Shown here: one piece after another, positions 8,978 through 17,976 of the stretch
Numbering within the stretch: position 1 is the first letter of the stretch
Layout: each line of letters starts with the position of its first letter
Assembly: GCF_028595325.1 (NCBI RefSeq)
Contig: NZ_JAQQXR010000013.1
Location: 1-64,000 of the forward strand
Length of the DNA stretch: 64,000 nucleotides
From: Janthinobacterium fluminis
GTDB taxonomy: Bacteria; Pseudomonadota; Gammaproteobacteria; Burkholderiales; Burkholderiaceae_D
Direction of reading: 5' to 3'
Program-made: the position numbers and the translations under genes
The notes under the pieces: model-generated
Databases searched by the model: none
Seen by the model: only the letters and a program-made list of their open reading frames with translations
What the model was told of the DNA's origin: nothing

Positions 8978-9784
8978 ATGGATAAACACACCGCTATGAC
9001 GCAGCACACCACCACGCAACACGGCGCCGCCGCCAACGTCGCCCTCGTCACGGGCGCGGCGCGGCGCATCGGCCGCGCCATCGCGCTGGCGCTGGCGCGC
9101 GACGGCTGGGACGTCGCCGTCCACTACCGCGGCTCGGCCGCCGAGGCCGAGGCCACGGCGGCCGAGATCCGCGCGCTGGGCCGGCGCGCCGCGGCGCTGC
9201 GCTGCGACCTGGCCGACGCGGAGCAGACGCGGCAACTGCTGGCGCGCGCCGCCGCCGAGCTGGGGCCGGTCGGCTGCGTCGTCAACAACGCCTCCCTGTT
9301 CGAATACGACGGCGCCGGCGACTTTTCGGCCGCGCTGCTGGAGGCCCACATGCGCACCAACGTCGCCGCGCCGCTGCTGCTGGCGCAGGCGCTGCACGCG
9401 GCCACGCCGGCCGGCGCCCAGGCCGTCGTCGTCAACCTGCTCGACCAAAAACTGTACAATCTCAATCCTGATTTTTTGTCGTACACCCTGTCGAAGGCCG
9501 CGCTGCACACGGCCACGACGCTGCTGGCGCAGGCGCTGGCGCCGACCGTGCGCGTGGTCGGCATCGCCCCCGGCCTCACCCTGGTGTCGGGCGAGCAGAG
9601 CGAGGCCGGCTTCAGCAAGGCGCACCAGGCGACGCCGCTGGGCCGCTCCAGCACGCCCGACGACGTCGCCGCCAGCGTCTGCTACGTGGCGCGCGCGCGC
9701 GCCCTGACCGGCACCACGCTGCTGGTCGACGGCGGCCAGCACCTGACGCCCTTGCCGCGCGACGTCATGTTCATCGCCCAGTAA
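8978..9784 (+). CDS. SDR-family oxidoreductase, FolM/pteridine-reductase-like
   Basis: A 268-residue short-chain dehydrogenase/reductase. The Rossmann glycine motif is TGAARRIG at residues 25-32. The arginine-rich form resembles pteridine reductase PTR1 and FolM and suggests NADPH use. NNAS and the catalytic YTLSK follow, and PGLTLVSG is in the usual C-terminal position. It lies 40 nt upstream of folB, so a role in reducing dihydropterins or dihydromonapterin is a reasonable inference; the sequence alone only proves an SDR. An in-frame ATG at 8996 is an alternative start; neither has a strong ribosome site. Confidence 0.85.
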   Translation: MDKHTAMTQHTTTQHGAAANVALVTGAARRIGRAIALALARDGWDVAVHYRGSAAEAEATAAEIRALGRRAAALRCDLADAEQTRQLLARAAAELGPVGCVVNNASLFEYDGAGDFSAALLEAHMRTNVAAPLLLAQALHAATPAGAQAVVVNLLDQKLYNLNPDFLSYTLSKAALHTATTLLAQALAPTVRVVGIAPGLTLVSGEQSEAGFSKAHQATPLGRSSTPDDVAASVCYVARARALTGTTLLVDGGQHLTPLPRDVMFIAQ

Positions 9785-9824
9785 GCCACAACCCGATACG
9801 CATTCCCCACAAAAGGTAAAAACT

Positions 9825-10223
9825 ATGTTGTCCGCCCTGTCCCACCCCCGCCTGACCGACTGCCGCCGCCTGTTCCTGCGCAACTACGAAGTGCTGATCA
9901 ACATCGGCGTGCACGATTTCGAGAAAAAGGGCGAGCAACGCGTCCTTATCAACGTCGACCTGTACATCCCGCTGGCGCTGTCGACGCCGAAGGACGACCA
10001 GCTCGACGAAGTGGTCGACTACGACTTCATGCGCGAAACCATCGCCAAGCGCATGGCGCGCGGCCATGTGCACCTGCAGGAGAGCCTGGTCGACGACGTC
10101 GTCGCGGCCATGCTGGCGCACCCGCGCGTGCGCGCCGCGCGCGTGTCGACGATGAAACCGGACGTCTACCCCGACTGCGAAGGCGTCGGCGTGGAAGTCT
10201 TCCAGATCAAGGACGACGTATGA
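9825..10223 (+). CDS. folB: Dihydroneopterin aldolase
   Basis: A 132-residue enzyme that splits 7,8-dihydroneopterin to 6-hydroxymethyl-dihydropterin and glycolaldehyde in folate synthesis. Family marks are the N-terminal [17 protein letters not shown] with the conserved glutamate and GVHDFE region, VDYDFM, and the C-terminal substrate segment. An AAAGG ribosome site lies 9 bases before the start. It follows the FolM-like SDR and overlaps ttcA by four bases (ATGA at 10220-10223), indicating translational coupling in a three-gene operon. Confidence 0.95.
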   Translation: MLSALSHPRLTDCRRLFLRNYEVLINIGVHDFEKKGEQRVLINVDLYIPLALSTPKDDQLDEVVDYDFMRETIAKRMARGHVHLQESLVDDVVAAMLAHPRVRAARVSTMKPDVYPDCEGVGVEVFQIKDDV

Positions 10224-11149
10224 GCGCCGCGACACTGACGGCGGCGCCGGCCGCGCCCACCGCGAAACAGGCCGACAAGATCGCGCTGGAAAACAACAAG
10301 CTGCACAAGCGCCTGTGCCGCCTGGTCGGCCAGGCCATCGGCGACTTCAACATGATCGAAGAGGGCGACAAGGTGATGGTCTGCCTGTCCGGCGGCAAGG
10401 ACAGCTACGCCCTGCTCGACATCCTGATGACGCTGCGCGAGCGCGCGCCCATCCACTTCGACATCGTCGCCGTCAACCTCGACCAGAAGCAGCCGAACTT
10501 CCCGGCCGACATCCTGCCGACCTACCTGAGCAATCTGGGCGTGGCCTTCCACATCGAAAACCAGGACACCTACAGCATCGTCAAGCGCCTGATCCCCGAG
10601 GGCAAGACCACCTGCTCGCTGTGCTCGCGCCTGCGCCGCGGCATCCTGTACCGCGTCGCCGACGAGCTGGGCGCGACCAAGATCGCGCTGGGCCACCACC
10701 GCGACGACATCCTGGAAACCTTCTTCCTGAACATGTTCTTCGGCGGCAAGCTGAAAAGCATGCCGGCCAAGCTGCAGTCGGACGACGGCCGCCACATCGT
10801 GATACGGCCGATGGCCTATGTGAAGGAAGCGGACAGCGAGCGCTACGCCGAGGTCAAGGGCTTCCCCATCATCCCCTGCGACCTGTGCGGCTCGCAGGAG
10901 AACCTGCAGCGCAAGCAGATCAAGAACCTGATGCGCGAGTGGGACAAGAAATTCCCCGGCCGGGTCGACAGCATCTTCTCGGCGCTGTCGAACGTGGCGC
11001 CGTCGCACCTGCTCGACCGCGAACTGTTCAGCTTCACCGACATCAAGGCGGACGGCGTCGCCAACCCGCTCGGCGACATCGCCTTCGACGAGGAGCCGTG
11101 CGCGATGCCCGCCACCTTCCCCGGCACGATTCCGCTGCAAGCCGTGTAG
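10220..11149 (+). CDS. ttcA: tRNA 2-thiocytidine(32) synthetase TtcA
   Basis: A 309-residue cytoplasmic enzyme that thiolates cytidine 32 of tRNA using ATP and an iron-sulfur cluster. The PP-loop [13 protein letters not shown] binds ATP. The cluster cysteines are in [10 protein letters not shown], with a third, conserved cysteine region at [33 protein letters not shown] is a family signature. Length matches E. coli TtcA (311). The start overlaps the folB stop (ATGA). The operon ends at a GC-rich hairpin before the convergent peptidase gene. Confidence 0.96.
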   Translation: MSAATLTAAPAAPTAKQADKIALENNKLHKRLCRLVGQAIGDFNMIEEGDKVMVCLSGGKDSYALLDILMTLRERAPIHFDIVAVNLDQKQPNFPADILPTYLSNLGVAFHIENQDTYSIVKRLIPEGKTTCSLCSRLRRGILYRVADELGATKIALGHHRDDILETFFLNMFFGGKLKSMPAKLQSDDGRHIVIRPMAYVKEADSERYAEVKGFPIIPCDLCGSQENLQRKQIKNLMREWDKKFPGRVDSIFSALSNVAPSHLLDRELFSFTDIKADGVANPLGDIAFDEEPCAMPATFPGTIPLQAV

Positions 11150-11188
11150 GCGGGCGCGGCCGCCGCGTTCATCGGGGCGGCCGCCCGC
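11150..11188. terminator. GC-rich hairpin between convergent ttcA and M14 peptidase genes
   Basis: GCGGGC(GC)GGCCGCC at 11150-11164 pairs with GGCGGCCGCCCGC at 11176-11188 apart from a small bulge, directly after the ttcA stop. There is no T tract on either strand, so it may pause or protect transcripts rather than act as a classical intrinsic terminator. Confidence 0.4.
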
Positions 11189-11200
11189 GGCGGCGCCGCC

Positions 11201-12961
11201 TCAATACACGGCGGCGCTGCGCATCACCGGGTAGAGCATGAAGCGCTCGTCCCAGGAGGCGTGGCGGCGCGCGAAAAACTCCAGGCGCGCGCGGGCGCTG
11301 GCGGCGAAGGCCGCGTCGCCCTCCAGCTTGCGCTTGAACTCGGCCGCCAGGGCCGGATCGGCCGCCAGCTGCTCGCGCGCGACGTCCTCGGCGACATACT
11401 CCTCCATATACTCCTTGCGCTCGAAGGCCGTGTTGAACCAGCCCCAGGCCAGCAGCGAATCGGGCGCCTGCGGCTCCAGCAGCGCCATCACCAGGCGCGC
11501 CTTCGGCTGGGCGATCGGCACGAACAGCGCGCCGGCGCCGACGCTGCGCGCCTCGGCCCGCCACGCGCCCGTCAAGGCCAGCGTCTGGCGGCCCTCGAAG
11601 GACTGCGCGCCGAACTTGAGCTGCTCGGCGCGGAAAGTCTCGACCTCGACCTTGCCGGGCGCGTCCTTCAACTGCGCGAACGCGACGCCGTGCTGGCGCA
11701 GCTTGGCGCCGACCCGGGCCGCGTGGGCGGCCGGCACCAGATAACCGCCGGCCGGCGCCGCCACGGACAGGTCGGCCAGGATCTCGTCGCGCAGCGGCAC
11801 CGTCCACAACTGCGGCGTCGCCTCGTCGTAGCGCGTCATCAGCGCGCCCGACACCTCGGACGGCGTGCGCGTATAGGCGTAGCCGCGGAAATCGACCATG
11901 CGGCGCTTGTCGCTGGTCTTGTAGCTGAGCGGCACGGCGGCGCCGGCCAGCGCCGCGGCGCGCCCGTCCGCCTCGCGCGCCGTCTTCAGCCAGGCGGCGC
12001 CGTGCGCGGCGACGCGCTCCAGCAGCGACACGATGGTGTTGCGCGTGACCCGCACGCGGGTCGGATAATCCTTCCACGAATGGGTTTCGACCAGCATCGC
12101 GAAGCGGTTGCGCAGCAAAAAATAGCCGGTCGAGAAACGCGGATTCGACACGGCGTCGACGAAGCCCGACTGCGGATTGTCCGTCTCGGCGAAAGAAATA
12201 TAAAACGGCTTCGGATCGGAACCCTGCCTGGCCAGATCGGCCATCACGCCGTCGCGCAGCGCCGCGCCGGCCTGCCGCAGCGCGGCGTCGCCGGCGTGCA
12301 CCGGCTCGACCTGGATCGACACATCCGGCTCGAACTTGGCGCCGTCCGTCACATGCAGATCGACATAGGCGAGCGGGTCCCAGGCATTCACCAGCGCCAG
12401 CATCGCCTGCATCTCGGGCGCGTCGGCCTTGGCGTAATCGCGGTTCAGATTGAAATTTTGCCCCGTCGTGCGCCAGCCCATCTCGACCGGGCCGCGCTGG
12501 TTCGGCCGGTTCCACTGGCCGAAGCGCTCATGGCCGTCGACATTAAAGACGGGCACGAACAACAACACCTGGCGCTCCAGCGCGCCGGGCGCGGCGCGGC
12601 CGTCGAGCACCTCGCGCAAGGCCAGAAAACCGGCGTCCTTGCCATCGATTTCGCCGGCGTGGATGCCGCCCTGCACCAACAACACCGGCAAGCCGCGCCG
12701 CTTCGCCTCGGCGGCGCTGAGCGCGCCGCTGCGCGAGACGGCCAGCGCCAGCATCGGCCGCCCCTCCGGCGTGCGGCCGAACTCGACGCAGCGCACGGCC
12801 CGCGGATAAGCCTTCTGGAACGCCGCGCACAGCCGCTGCACCTCCTCATAACGGCCGGTGCGCTGGAAGCCGGAGCGCTCCGACAGCGTGCTCAGCGGAT
12901 CGGACGCGGCGGCAAGCAGCGGACTGGCGAACAGGGCAAGCAGCAAGGCGGAACGAATCAT
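11201..12961 (-). CDS. Secreted M14-family zinc carboxypeptidase
   Basis: A 586-residue exported metallopeptidase. Residues 1-20 are a signal peptide (MIRSALLLALFASPLLAAAS). The zinc ligands fit the M14 HxxE...H pattern: His101 and Glu104 in GGIHAGEIDGKD, and His203 in YVDLHVTDG. NFNLNRDY supplies the substrate-binding Asn/Arg pair, and ETHSWKDYPTR probably carries the catalytic glutamate. Residues after about 330 form a long C-terminal extension of unknown fold. The start at 12961 has a GGAG site and begins a good signal peptide. The open frame continues upstream through the palindromic repeat as far as 14221, but that extension is an artefact. Substrate is unknown. Confidence 0.9.
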   Translation of the reverse strand: MIRSALLLALFASPLLAAASDPLSTLSERSGFQRTGRYEEVQRLCAAFQKAYPRAVRCVEFGRTPEGRPMLALAVSRSGALSAAEAKRRGLPVLLVQGGIHAGEIDGKDAGFLALREVLDGRAAPGALERQVLLFVPVFNVDGHERFGQWNRPNQRGPVEMGWRTTGQNFNLNRDYAKADAPEMQAMLALVNAWDPLAYVDLHVTDGAKFEPDVSIQVEPVHAGDAALRQAGAALRDGVMADLARQGSDPKPFYISFAETDNPQSGFVDAVSNPRFSTGYFLLRNRFAMLVETHSWKDYPTRVRVTRNTIVSLLERVAAHGAAWLKTAREADGRAAALAGAAVPLSYKTSDKRRMVDFRGYAYTRTPSEVSGALMTRYDEATPQLWTVPLRDEILADLSVAAPAGGYLVPAAHAARVGAKLRQHGVAFAQLKDAPGKVEVETFRAEQLKFGAQSFEGRQTLALTGAWRAEARSVGAGALFVPIAQPKARLVMALLEPQAPDSLLAWGWFNTAFERKEYMEEYVAEDVAREQLAADPALAAEFKRKLEGDAAFAASARARLEFFARRHASWDERFMLYPVMRSAAVY

Positions 12962-13033
12962 CAAACGGACTCCGGGAAAGAAAGGGACAAACGGGCGGGA
13001 AATTATAGACGGACCCGGCGTTTTTGTTGCAAA

Positions 13034-13108
13034 CACCCCTGGGGTCAGGTCTAGACATGGCGGTTTCTGGCGAAAAACCGCCATGTCTAGACCTGACCCC
13101 AGGGGGTG
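13034..13108. repeat. Long palindromic REP-like element, copy A
   Basis: A near-perfect inverted repeat. The left arm (13034-13066) reads CACCCCTGGGGTCAGGTC, then TAGACATGGCGGTTT. The right arm (13074-13108) is its complement with one extra C. The loop is about seven bases. A second copy at 36636-36709 shares the whole core and the right flank CCAGGGGGTGAAGCAA. The element begins 11 nt after the stop of the receiver-kinase gene and lies upstream of the peptidase start. The GGGGTCAGGTCT edge resembles REP sequences mobilised by REP-associated tyrosine transposases, though no such transposase gene is in the window. Confidence 0.9.
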
Positions 13109-13119
13109 AAGCAAGTTTT

Positions 13120-14289
13120 TCAGGCGGCGGGGAGGTCGATCCAGAATTCGCTGCCCTGGCCCGGCTCGCTGGCCGCGCCGATGGCGCCGTCCATCAGTTC
13201 GACCAGGCGCCGCGTGACGACGAGGCCGATGCCGGTGCCTTCTTCGCCGCCATGTTCTTGCCCCAGCCGGTTGAAGGGCTGGAAGAGTTCGCCCAGTTGC
13301 TCCGGGCGCAGGCCCATGCCGGTGTCGCAGACGCGGATGCGCACGCGCCCGCCGCCGGCGCCGCAGTGGACGGCGATGGCGCCGCCCTCGCGGTTGTATT
13401 TGGCGGCGTTCGAGAGCAGGTTCAGCATGATTTGCTTGAGCCGCGTCGGGTCGGCCAGCGCGCGCAGTTGCGCCGCCGCCGGCAGCGCCAGGCGCAGCTG
13501 CCGCGCCGCGCACAGCGGCTGGATCAGCGTCGCGCATTCCTGTATCAGTTCGGCCAGCGGCACGGCCTGCAGCTCCAGTTCCATCGTGCCCGATTCGACT
13601 TTCGCCAGGTCGAGGATTTCGTTGATGAGGGCCAGCAGGTGCTTCGACGATTTCAGGATGTGGGCGGCAAATTCGCGTTTCTGCGCCGCCGTCGAGGGCA
13701 GCGTCGTCGAGCTGAGGATGTGCGAGAAGCCGAGGATGGCATTGAGCGGCGTGCGCAGTTCGTGGCTCATGCTGGAGATGAACGCGGATTTGGCGCGGCT
13801 GGCCAGTTCCGCCTTGGCCCGCGCCAGGTCCAGTTCGCGGTTCGCCTGCGCCAGCTCGGCGGCGCGCTCGCGCAGGCTTTGTTCGACTTGCGCCTTGTCG
13901 ATGCGCAGTTGGCGCATCGCCAGCGCCCGCTTGAGCACGGGCAGGATGACGCTGAGCTTGAACGGTTTGAGGATGTAGTCGAGCGCGCCCTGTTGCATGG
14001 CCTCGACGGCGCTGCCGATGGTGCCGTCGCCCGTCATGATCAGGCAGGCCAGGTCCGGGTCGCTGCGCAGCGCCGCCTGCAGCAGCGTGATGCCGTCCAT
14101 GCCGGGCATCATCAGGTCGGCCAGCAGCAGCGCGTAGCCGCCGCCGCCGAGCTCCGCCAGCGCCGCCTCGCCGGCCGTGAAGCCGACGGTCTGGTAGCCG
14201 TAGTCGCGCAGCGTGTCGCACAGGGCCTGCATGTGGGACGCCTCGTCGTCGACGACGAGCACGCGCACCGCCGAGCCGTCCGCCGCCAT
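13120..14289 (-). CDS. Receiver-histidine kinase protein (REC-HisKA-HATPase)
   Basis: A 389-residue soluble signalling protein. Residues about 8-125 are a complete receiver (VVDDE, phospho-Asp in LLLADLMMP, IMTGDGT, ILKPF). A coiled coil follows, then HisKA with SMSHELRTPLNAILGFS and a HATPase with the N, G1 and G2 boxes (NLLSNAAKYN, DTGMGL, GTGIGL). It starts at 14289, only 14 nt after the stop of the membrane sensor kinase, so the two are co-transcribed. A phosphorelay from the sensor to this receiver, changing kinase activity, is the simplest model. Neither protein carries an Hpt or a DNA-binding output, so the final target must lie elsewhere. The palindromic repeat follows the stop. Confidence 0.92.
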   Translation of the reverse strand: MAADGSAVRVLVVDDEASHMQALCDTLRDYGYQTVGFTAGEAALAELGGGGYALLLADLMMPGMDGITLLQAALRSDPDLACLIMTGDGTIGSAVEAMQQGALDYILKPFKLSVILPVLKRALAMRQLRIDKAQVEQSLRERAAELAQANRELDLARAKAELASRAKSAFISSMSHELRTPLNAILGFSHILSSTTLPSTAAQKREFAAHILKSSKHLLALINEILDLAKVESGTMELELQAVPLAELIQECATLIQPLCAARQLRLALPAAAQLRALADPTRLKQIMLNLLSNAAKYNREGGAIAVHCGAGGGRVRIRVCDTGMGLRPEQLGELFQPFNRLGQEHGGEEGTGIGLVVTRRLVELMDGAIGAASEPGQGSEFWIDLPAA

Positions 14290-14303
14290 CGCCCGCTCCC
14301 CGC

Positions 14304-16964
14304 CTAGCCGGCCGCCGCCGCGCGCGGCTGGAAGCCGGCCAGCGCGGCGCGCAGTTCGCGCAGCTTGGGCGGCTTGCTCAGCACGTAGTCGACGTGGGCC
14401 GGGATGTCGTCGTCCTCCAGCAGTTGCACGCCCCAGCCCGTCAGCAGGATCACCGGCGCGGCCGGCGCGCAGCGCTTGACGGCGGCCGCCACCTGGCGCC
14501 CGTCCACGTAGGGCATGCCGAGGTCGGTGATGACGGCGGCGAACGGCGTCGCGCCCGCCTGCGCCAGCTCGAAGGCGGCGATGCCGTCGGCGCCGCCGTG
14601 CACCGAGGTGACGGCGTGGCCGTCCGTCTCCAGGATGTTGCGCAGCGAGCGCAGCAGGACCGGGTCGTCGTCGATCACCAGCAGCCGCAGCCGCGGCGGC
14701 AGCGCGTAGGCCAGCGCCGGCGCCACGGCGGCCGCCTCGGCCTGGCGCGCCGGCACGAACAGCAGCCGCAGCACGCTGCCGGCGCCCTGCCAGCTGTCGA
14801 TCTCGATGTCGGCGTTGTGGCGCTGCGCGACGCCGTAGACCATCGCCAGGCCGAGGCCGGTGCCGCGCTCGCCCTTGGTGGTGAAGAACGGCTCCAGGCA
14901 GCGCCGCCGCGTGTCCTCGTCCATGCCGATGCCGGTGTCGGCCACTTCGATGCAGACGCGGGCGCCGGCGCGCCCGCCCTCGCCGGCGGCGATGCTGCGC
15001 GTGCGCAGCGTCAGCACGCCGCCCTCGGGCATGGCGTCGACGGCGTTGAAGACGAGGTTGATCAAGGCTTCGCGGATTTCGCTGTCGACGCCCATCACGG
15101 CCGGCAGCTCGGGCGCCAGCGCCGTCACCAGTTCGATGACGACGCCGCTTTGCTGCGGCATGTCGAGCCAGCGCGCCCGCGTCAGCCCCAGCACCTGTTC
15201 GACCAGCATGTTCAGCTGCACCGGCGCCAGGCGCATCTGCGGCTCTTGCTGGCGGTAGAACTCGCGCATCCGCGCCACCGTCTGGGCGACGTCCTCGATG
15301 GCCCGCTGTATCGTCTCCAGGTAGGTGCGGGCGCGGGCGCTGAGCGCCGTCTCCGTTTCCAGCAGCGATTCCGTGTACAGCGCCACCGGCGAGATGGCGT
15401 TGTTGATGTCGTGGGCGATGCCGCTGGCCATCTGGCCGAGCGCGCGCAGGCGCTCCTGCTGCAGCACGATCTGCTGGGTGCGGCGCAACTCGTCGTAGGA
15501 CTGGCGCAGCGCCGCGTGCAGGCGCGCCTGGTGCGCGGCCAGGGCCACGTGCTCGCTGAGCTGGCGCAGGAATTCGCAGTCGCCGCTGCGGAAGCTGGCG
15601 CTGGCCCGGCGCGCCGTCACCAGCACGCCGAAGACGGTGCTCTCGACCAGCAGCGGCGCCATCACCAGCGCGCGCAGGCCGCCGCCGGCCAGGCGCTGCG
15701 GAAACGGCGAGGCGACTGCGCCGATGTCCGGCTCGTAGACGAGTTCGCCCTTGACGCAGCGCGCCAGGCCGTTCTCGTCGACGTCGATGACGGCGTCCTC
15801 GGCCATCGCCAGTTGCAGCGCCAGCCCGGCGCTGCCGACGCCGACGCAGCTGACGCTGAGCTGCCCGGCCTGGACGTCGTACAGGCAGATGCAGCAAAAG
15901 TCGATCTGCAGATTGTCTTCCAGCGTGCGCACGACCACTTGCAGGATGCTTTTCAGGTCGAGCCGCTCGCCGATGGCCCGGGTGATGCGGTTCAGCAGGT
16001 CGAGGCGGCTGAGCTGGGTTTCGAGCTTGCGCTCGGCCTGCAGGCGCACGTCGATCTGCGCCTGCAGCGAGGCGTTGGCCTGCTCCAGCTGGGCCGTGCG
16101 CTCGGACACGCGCTGCTCCAGGATCAGGTTCAGCTGCGCCAGTTCGCGCTCGGCGCGGCTGCGTTCGAGCATGTCGGTGGCGGCGTGGCGCATCAGCGAG
16201 AACAGCAGCGTCAGGTAGGCGGCGACGATGATCAGGTGGGCCGCCAGCGCCGGCGTGTCGGCCGTCGTGCGCGAGTACAGCATGGCCGTGTGGGCGCCGA
16301 CGAGCACGACGGCCATCAGCCCAAGCGAACTCAGCAGTCTGTCGGCGCCGCGCCGGCGCCAGCAGCCCCAGCCCACCAGCGCCCACAGCAGCGGCACGAA
16401 CAGCAGCGTCGGGCGGGTCACGCCGGACCACACCGGCACGGTATATTTCGGCAGCCAGATCGACGGCGGCATCAGCGCCGCCCCCAGCAGCAGCAGGACC
16501 AGGCCCAGCCGCGGGGCCCTCAGCCAGGCGGGCGGCAGCCACAGCGCGCACAGTATGCCGATCGGCAAGATGTAGGCGGCCGGCGGCCACGTCGCCGGCC
16601 GCAGCCACGGCTGCGACAGGGCGATCGCTTCGAGCGCGCCGAACCATTCGACCTCGACGATGGCGTGGACGAACTGGAAGCCCGAGGAGATGGCGAAGCT
16701 GATCGCCAGCGGCTGCAGCAGCGGGCGGCCGGCGCCGGCGCCCATGTCCCACAACAGCAGGGCCAGCACGCCCGAGGCGAGGAAGACGCCGGTGTTGAGG
16801 ATGGTGTGCAGGAAGGGGTAGACGCGGTAGCCGATCAGGAACAGCAGCAAGGCCGTCAAGCCGAAGCTGAGCAGCACGACGGCGCTGCTGCGCGGCAAAT
16901 TCAGGCGGCCCCCCGCTTCCACGGCCGCCATCGGCACACTGACTGCATCTGAGCGCTGCGACAT
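14304..16964 (-). CDS. Membrane hybrid histidine kinase (multi-TM sensor, GAF, HisKA, HATPase, REC)
   Basis: An 886-residue inner-membrane sensor kinase. Residues about 25-285 hold roughly eight transmembrane helices in a MASE-like sensor module. A coiled coil then leads into a GAF domain at about 350-510. The H-box is GIAHDINNAISPVALYTESL, followed by a HATPase (NLVFNAVDAM, DTGIGMDE, GTGLGLAMVYG). A C-terminal receiver (VIDDDPV, phospho-Asp in VITDLGMP, LLTGWG, SKPPK) is complete. I start at 16964, where AAAGAGGTGGAC precedes the ATG; a longer reading from 17039 adds 25 unlikely residues. The signal sensed is unknown. Its operon partner is the receiver-kinase gene downstream. Confidence 0.92.
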   Translation of the reverse strand: MSQRSDAVSVPMAAVEAGGRLNLPRSSAVVLLSFGLTALLLFLIGYRVYPFLHTILNTGVFLASGVLALLLWDMGAGAGRPLLQPLAISFAISSGFQFVHAIVEVEWFGALEAIALSQPWLRPATWPPAAYILPIGILCALWLPPAWLRAPRLGLVLLLLGAALMPPSIWLPKYTVPVWSGVTRPTLLFVPLLWALVGWGCWRRRGADRLLSSLGLMAVVLVGAHTAMLYSRTTADTPALAAHLIIVAAYLTLLFSLMRHAATDMLERSRAERELAQLNLILEQRVSERTAQLEQANASLQAQIDVRLQAERKLETQLSRLDLLNRITRAIGERLDLKSILQVVVRTLEDNLQIDFCCICLYDVQAGQLSVSCVGVGSAGLALQLAMAEDAVIDVDENGLARCVKGELVYEPDIGAVASPFPQRLAGGGLRALVMAPLLVESTVFGVLVTARRASASFRSGDCEFLRQLSEHVALAAHQARLHAALRQSYDELRRTQQIVLQQERLRALGQMASGIAHDINNAISPVALYTESLLETETALSARARTYLETIQRAIEDVAQTVARMREFYRQQEPQMRLAPVQLNMLVEQVLGLTRARWLDMPQQSGVVIELVTALAPELPAVMGVDSEIREALINLVFNAVDAMPEGGVLTLRTRSIAAGEGGRAGARVCIEVADTGIGMDEDTRRRCLEPFFTTKGERGTGLGLAMVYGVAQRHNADIEIDSWQGAGSVLRLLFVPARQAEAAAVAPALAYALPPRLRLLVIDDDPVLLRSLRNILETDGHAVTSVHGGADGIAAFELAQAGATPFAAVITDLGMPYVDGRQVAAAVKRCAPAAPVILLTGWGVQLLEDDDIPAHVDYVLSKPPKLRELRAALAGFQPRAAAAG

Positions 16965-17166
16965 GTCCACCTCTTTAGGGGAAACACAGACTGCGGGGCG
17001 GCGGAAGCCGGCACCGATGCGATAATGGGGAAAAAACAAGAGTTCCGATTATATTCTCTTTTTTTGGGGAAACCGCTATGCACACCTCCGCTTTGCGCCA
17101 ACGCAAGACGCGGCCTGACAACAACGCCGCCGCGCGCCGCGCGCCGCGCCCTATCGGGAGAGCGCC

Positions 17167-17856
17167 GTGTCGCGTGCCGAACGTCTGTTGCAATTGATGC
17201 AGGCGCTGCGCCGCCACCGCGAGCCGGTGAGCGGCGCGGCGCTGGCCGCCGAACTGCGCATCAGCGTGCGCACGCTGTACCGCGACATCGCCTCGCTGCA
17301 GGCGCAGGGCGCGCGCATCGACGCGCAAGCGGGCGTCGGCTATGTGCTGCGGCCCGGCTTCCTGCTGCCGCCGCTGATGTTCACCGATGAAGAAATCGAG
17401 GCCCTGGCGCTCGGCTCGCGCTGGGTCGCCAGCCGCGCCGACCGGCGCCTGGGCGAGGCGGCGCGCAACCTGATGGCGAAAATCGCCGCCGTGCTGCCGG
17501 CCGAGCTGCGCCACGAGCTGGACACGGCCGCGCTCATGGTCGGCCCGGCCGGCCCGGCGCCGGCCGGCGACCGCGAGCTGGCGCAGATCCGCGCCGCCAT
17601 CCGCGCCGAGCAAAAGCTCGACATCGTCTACCGCGACCTGCAGGGGCGCGACTCGCGCCGCACCGTGTGGCCCTTCGCCATCGGCTTCTTCGACAAGGTG
17701 CGCGTGCTGGCCGCCTGGTGCGAGCTGCGCGGCGGCTTCCGCCACTTCCGCACCGACCGCATCGTCGGCCTGGACGCGACGCCGCAGCGCTATCCGCGCC
17801 GGCGCCAGGCCCTGCTCAAGGAATGGCGCCACAACGAGGGCGTGGCCCGGCAATAG
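17167..17856 (+). CDS. YafY-type HTH/WYL-domain transcriptional regulator
   Basis: A 229-residue regulator. Residues 1-60 form a DeoR-like winged helix (AAELRISVRTLYRDIASLQ). Residues about 135-215 form a WYL domain, here with VLAAWCEL and HFRTDRI, thought to bind small ligands or nucleotides. It starts with GTG at 17167 behind a GGGAGAG site. Regulators of this type often control a neighbouring VOC or dioxygenase-like gene, and the next gene is such a protein, so local control is plausible. It is divergent from the sensor kinase, with 202 nt between them. Confidence 0.9.
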   Translation: MSRAERLLQLMQALRRHREPVSGAALAAELRISVRTLYRDIASLQAQGARIDAQAGVGYVLRPGFLLPPLMFTDEEIEALALGSRWVASRADRRLGEAARNLMAKIAAVLPAELRHELDTAALMVGPAGPAPAGDRELAQIRAAIRAEQKLDIVYRDLQGRDSRRTVWPFAIGFFDKVRVLAAWCELRGGFRHFRTDRIVGLDATPQRYPRRRQALLKEWRHNEGVARQ

Positions 17857-17862
17857 CAAAAA

Positions 17863-17889
17863 GGCCACTGACAGAAACTGACAGTGGCC
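17863..17889. terminator. Hairpin after the WYL regulator gene
   Basis: GGCCACTG (17863-17870) pairs with CAGTGGCC (17882-17889); the loop holds the second half of an ACTGACAG direct repeat. An A-run lies on its left, giving a T tract only on the minus strand, so as an intrinsic terminator it would act on leftward (antisense) transcription. On the plus strand it may be a processing or attenuation site between the regulator and the VOC gene. Confidence 0.4.
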
Positions 17890-17976
17890 CTCCCTATGAT
17901 GGGCAGCAACGGGTCGGCGCCGCCGCAGAGGGCGGGCCGGACCGGAACCAGCACCCACCCCAACCGGAGCATTGCC

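Noticed and set aside
11201..14221. A single minus-strand frame of 1006 codons joining the peptidase to upstream sequence
   Set aside because: The upstream part runs through the palindrome and a shadow of the receiver-kinase gene. The signal peptide and ribosome site at 12961 define the start.
13120..16752. A fused 1210-codon reading frame spanning both kinase genes
   Set aside because: Only the last 389 codons are the receiver-kinase gene; the rest is an out-of-frame reading of the sensor kinase, whose own frame has all motifs.
14394..16952. A plus-strand open frame of 852 codons opposite the membrane sensor kinase
   Set aside because: Composition is that of a shadow frame; kinase motifs on the minus strand are complete.
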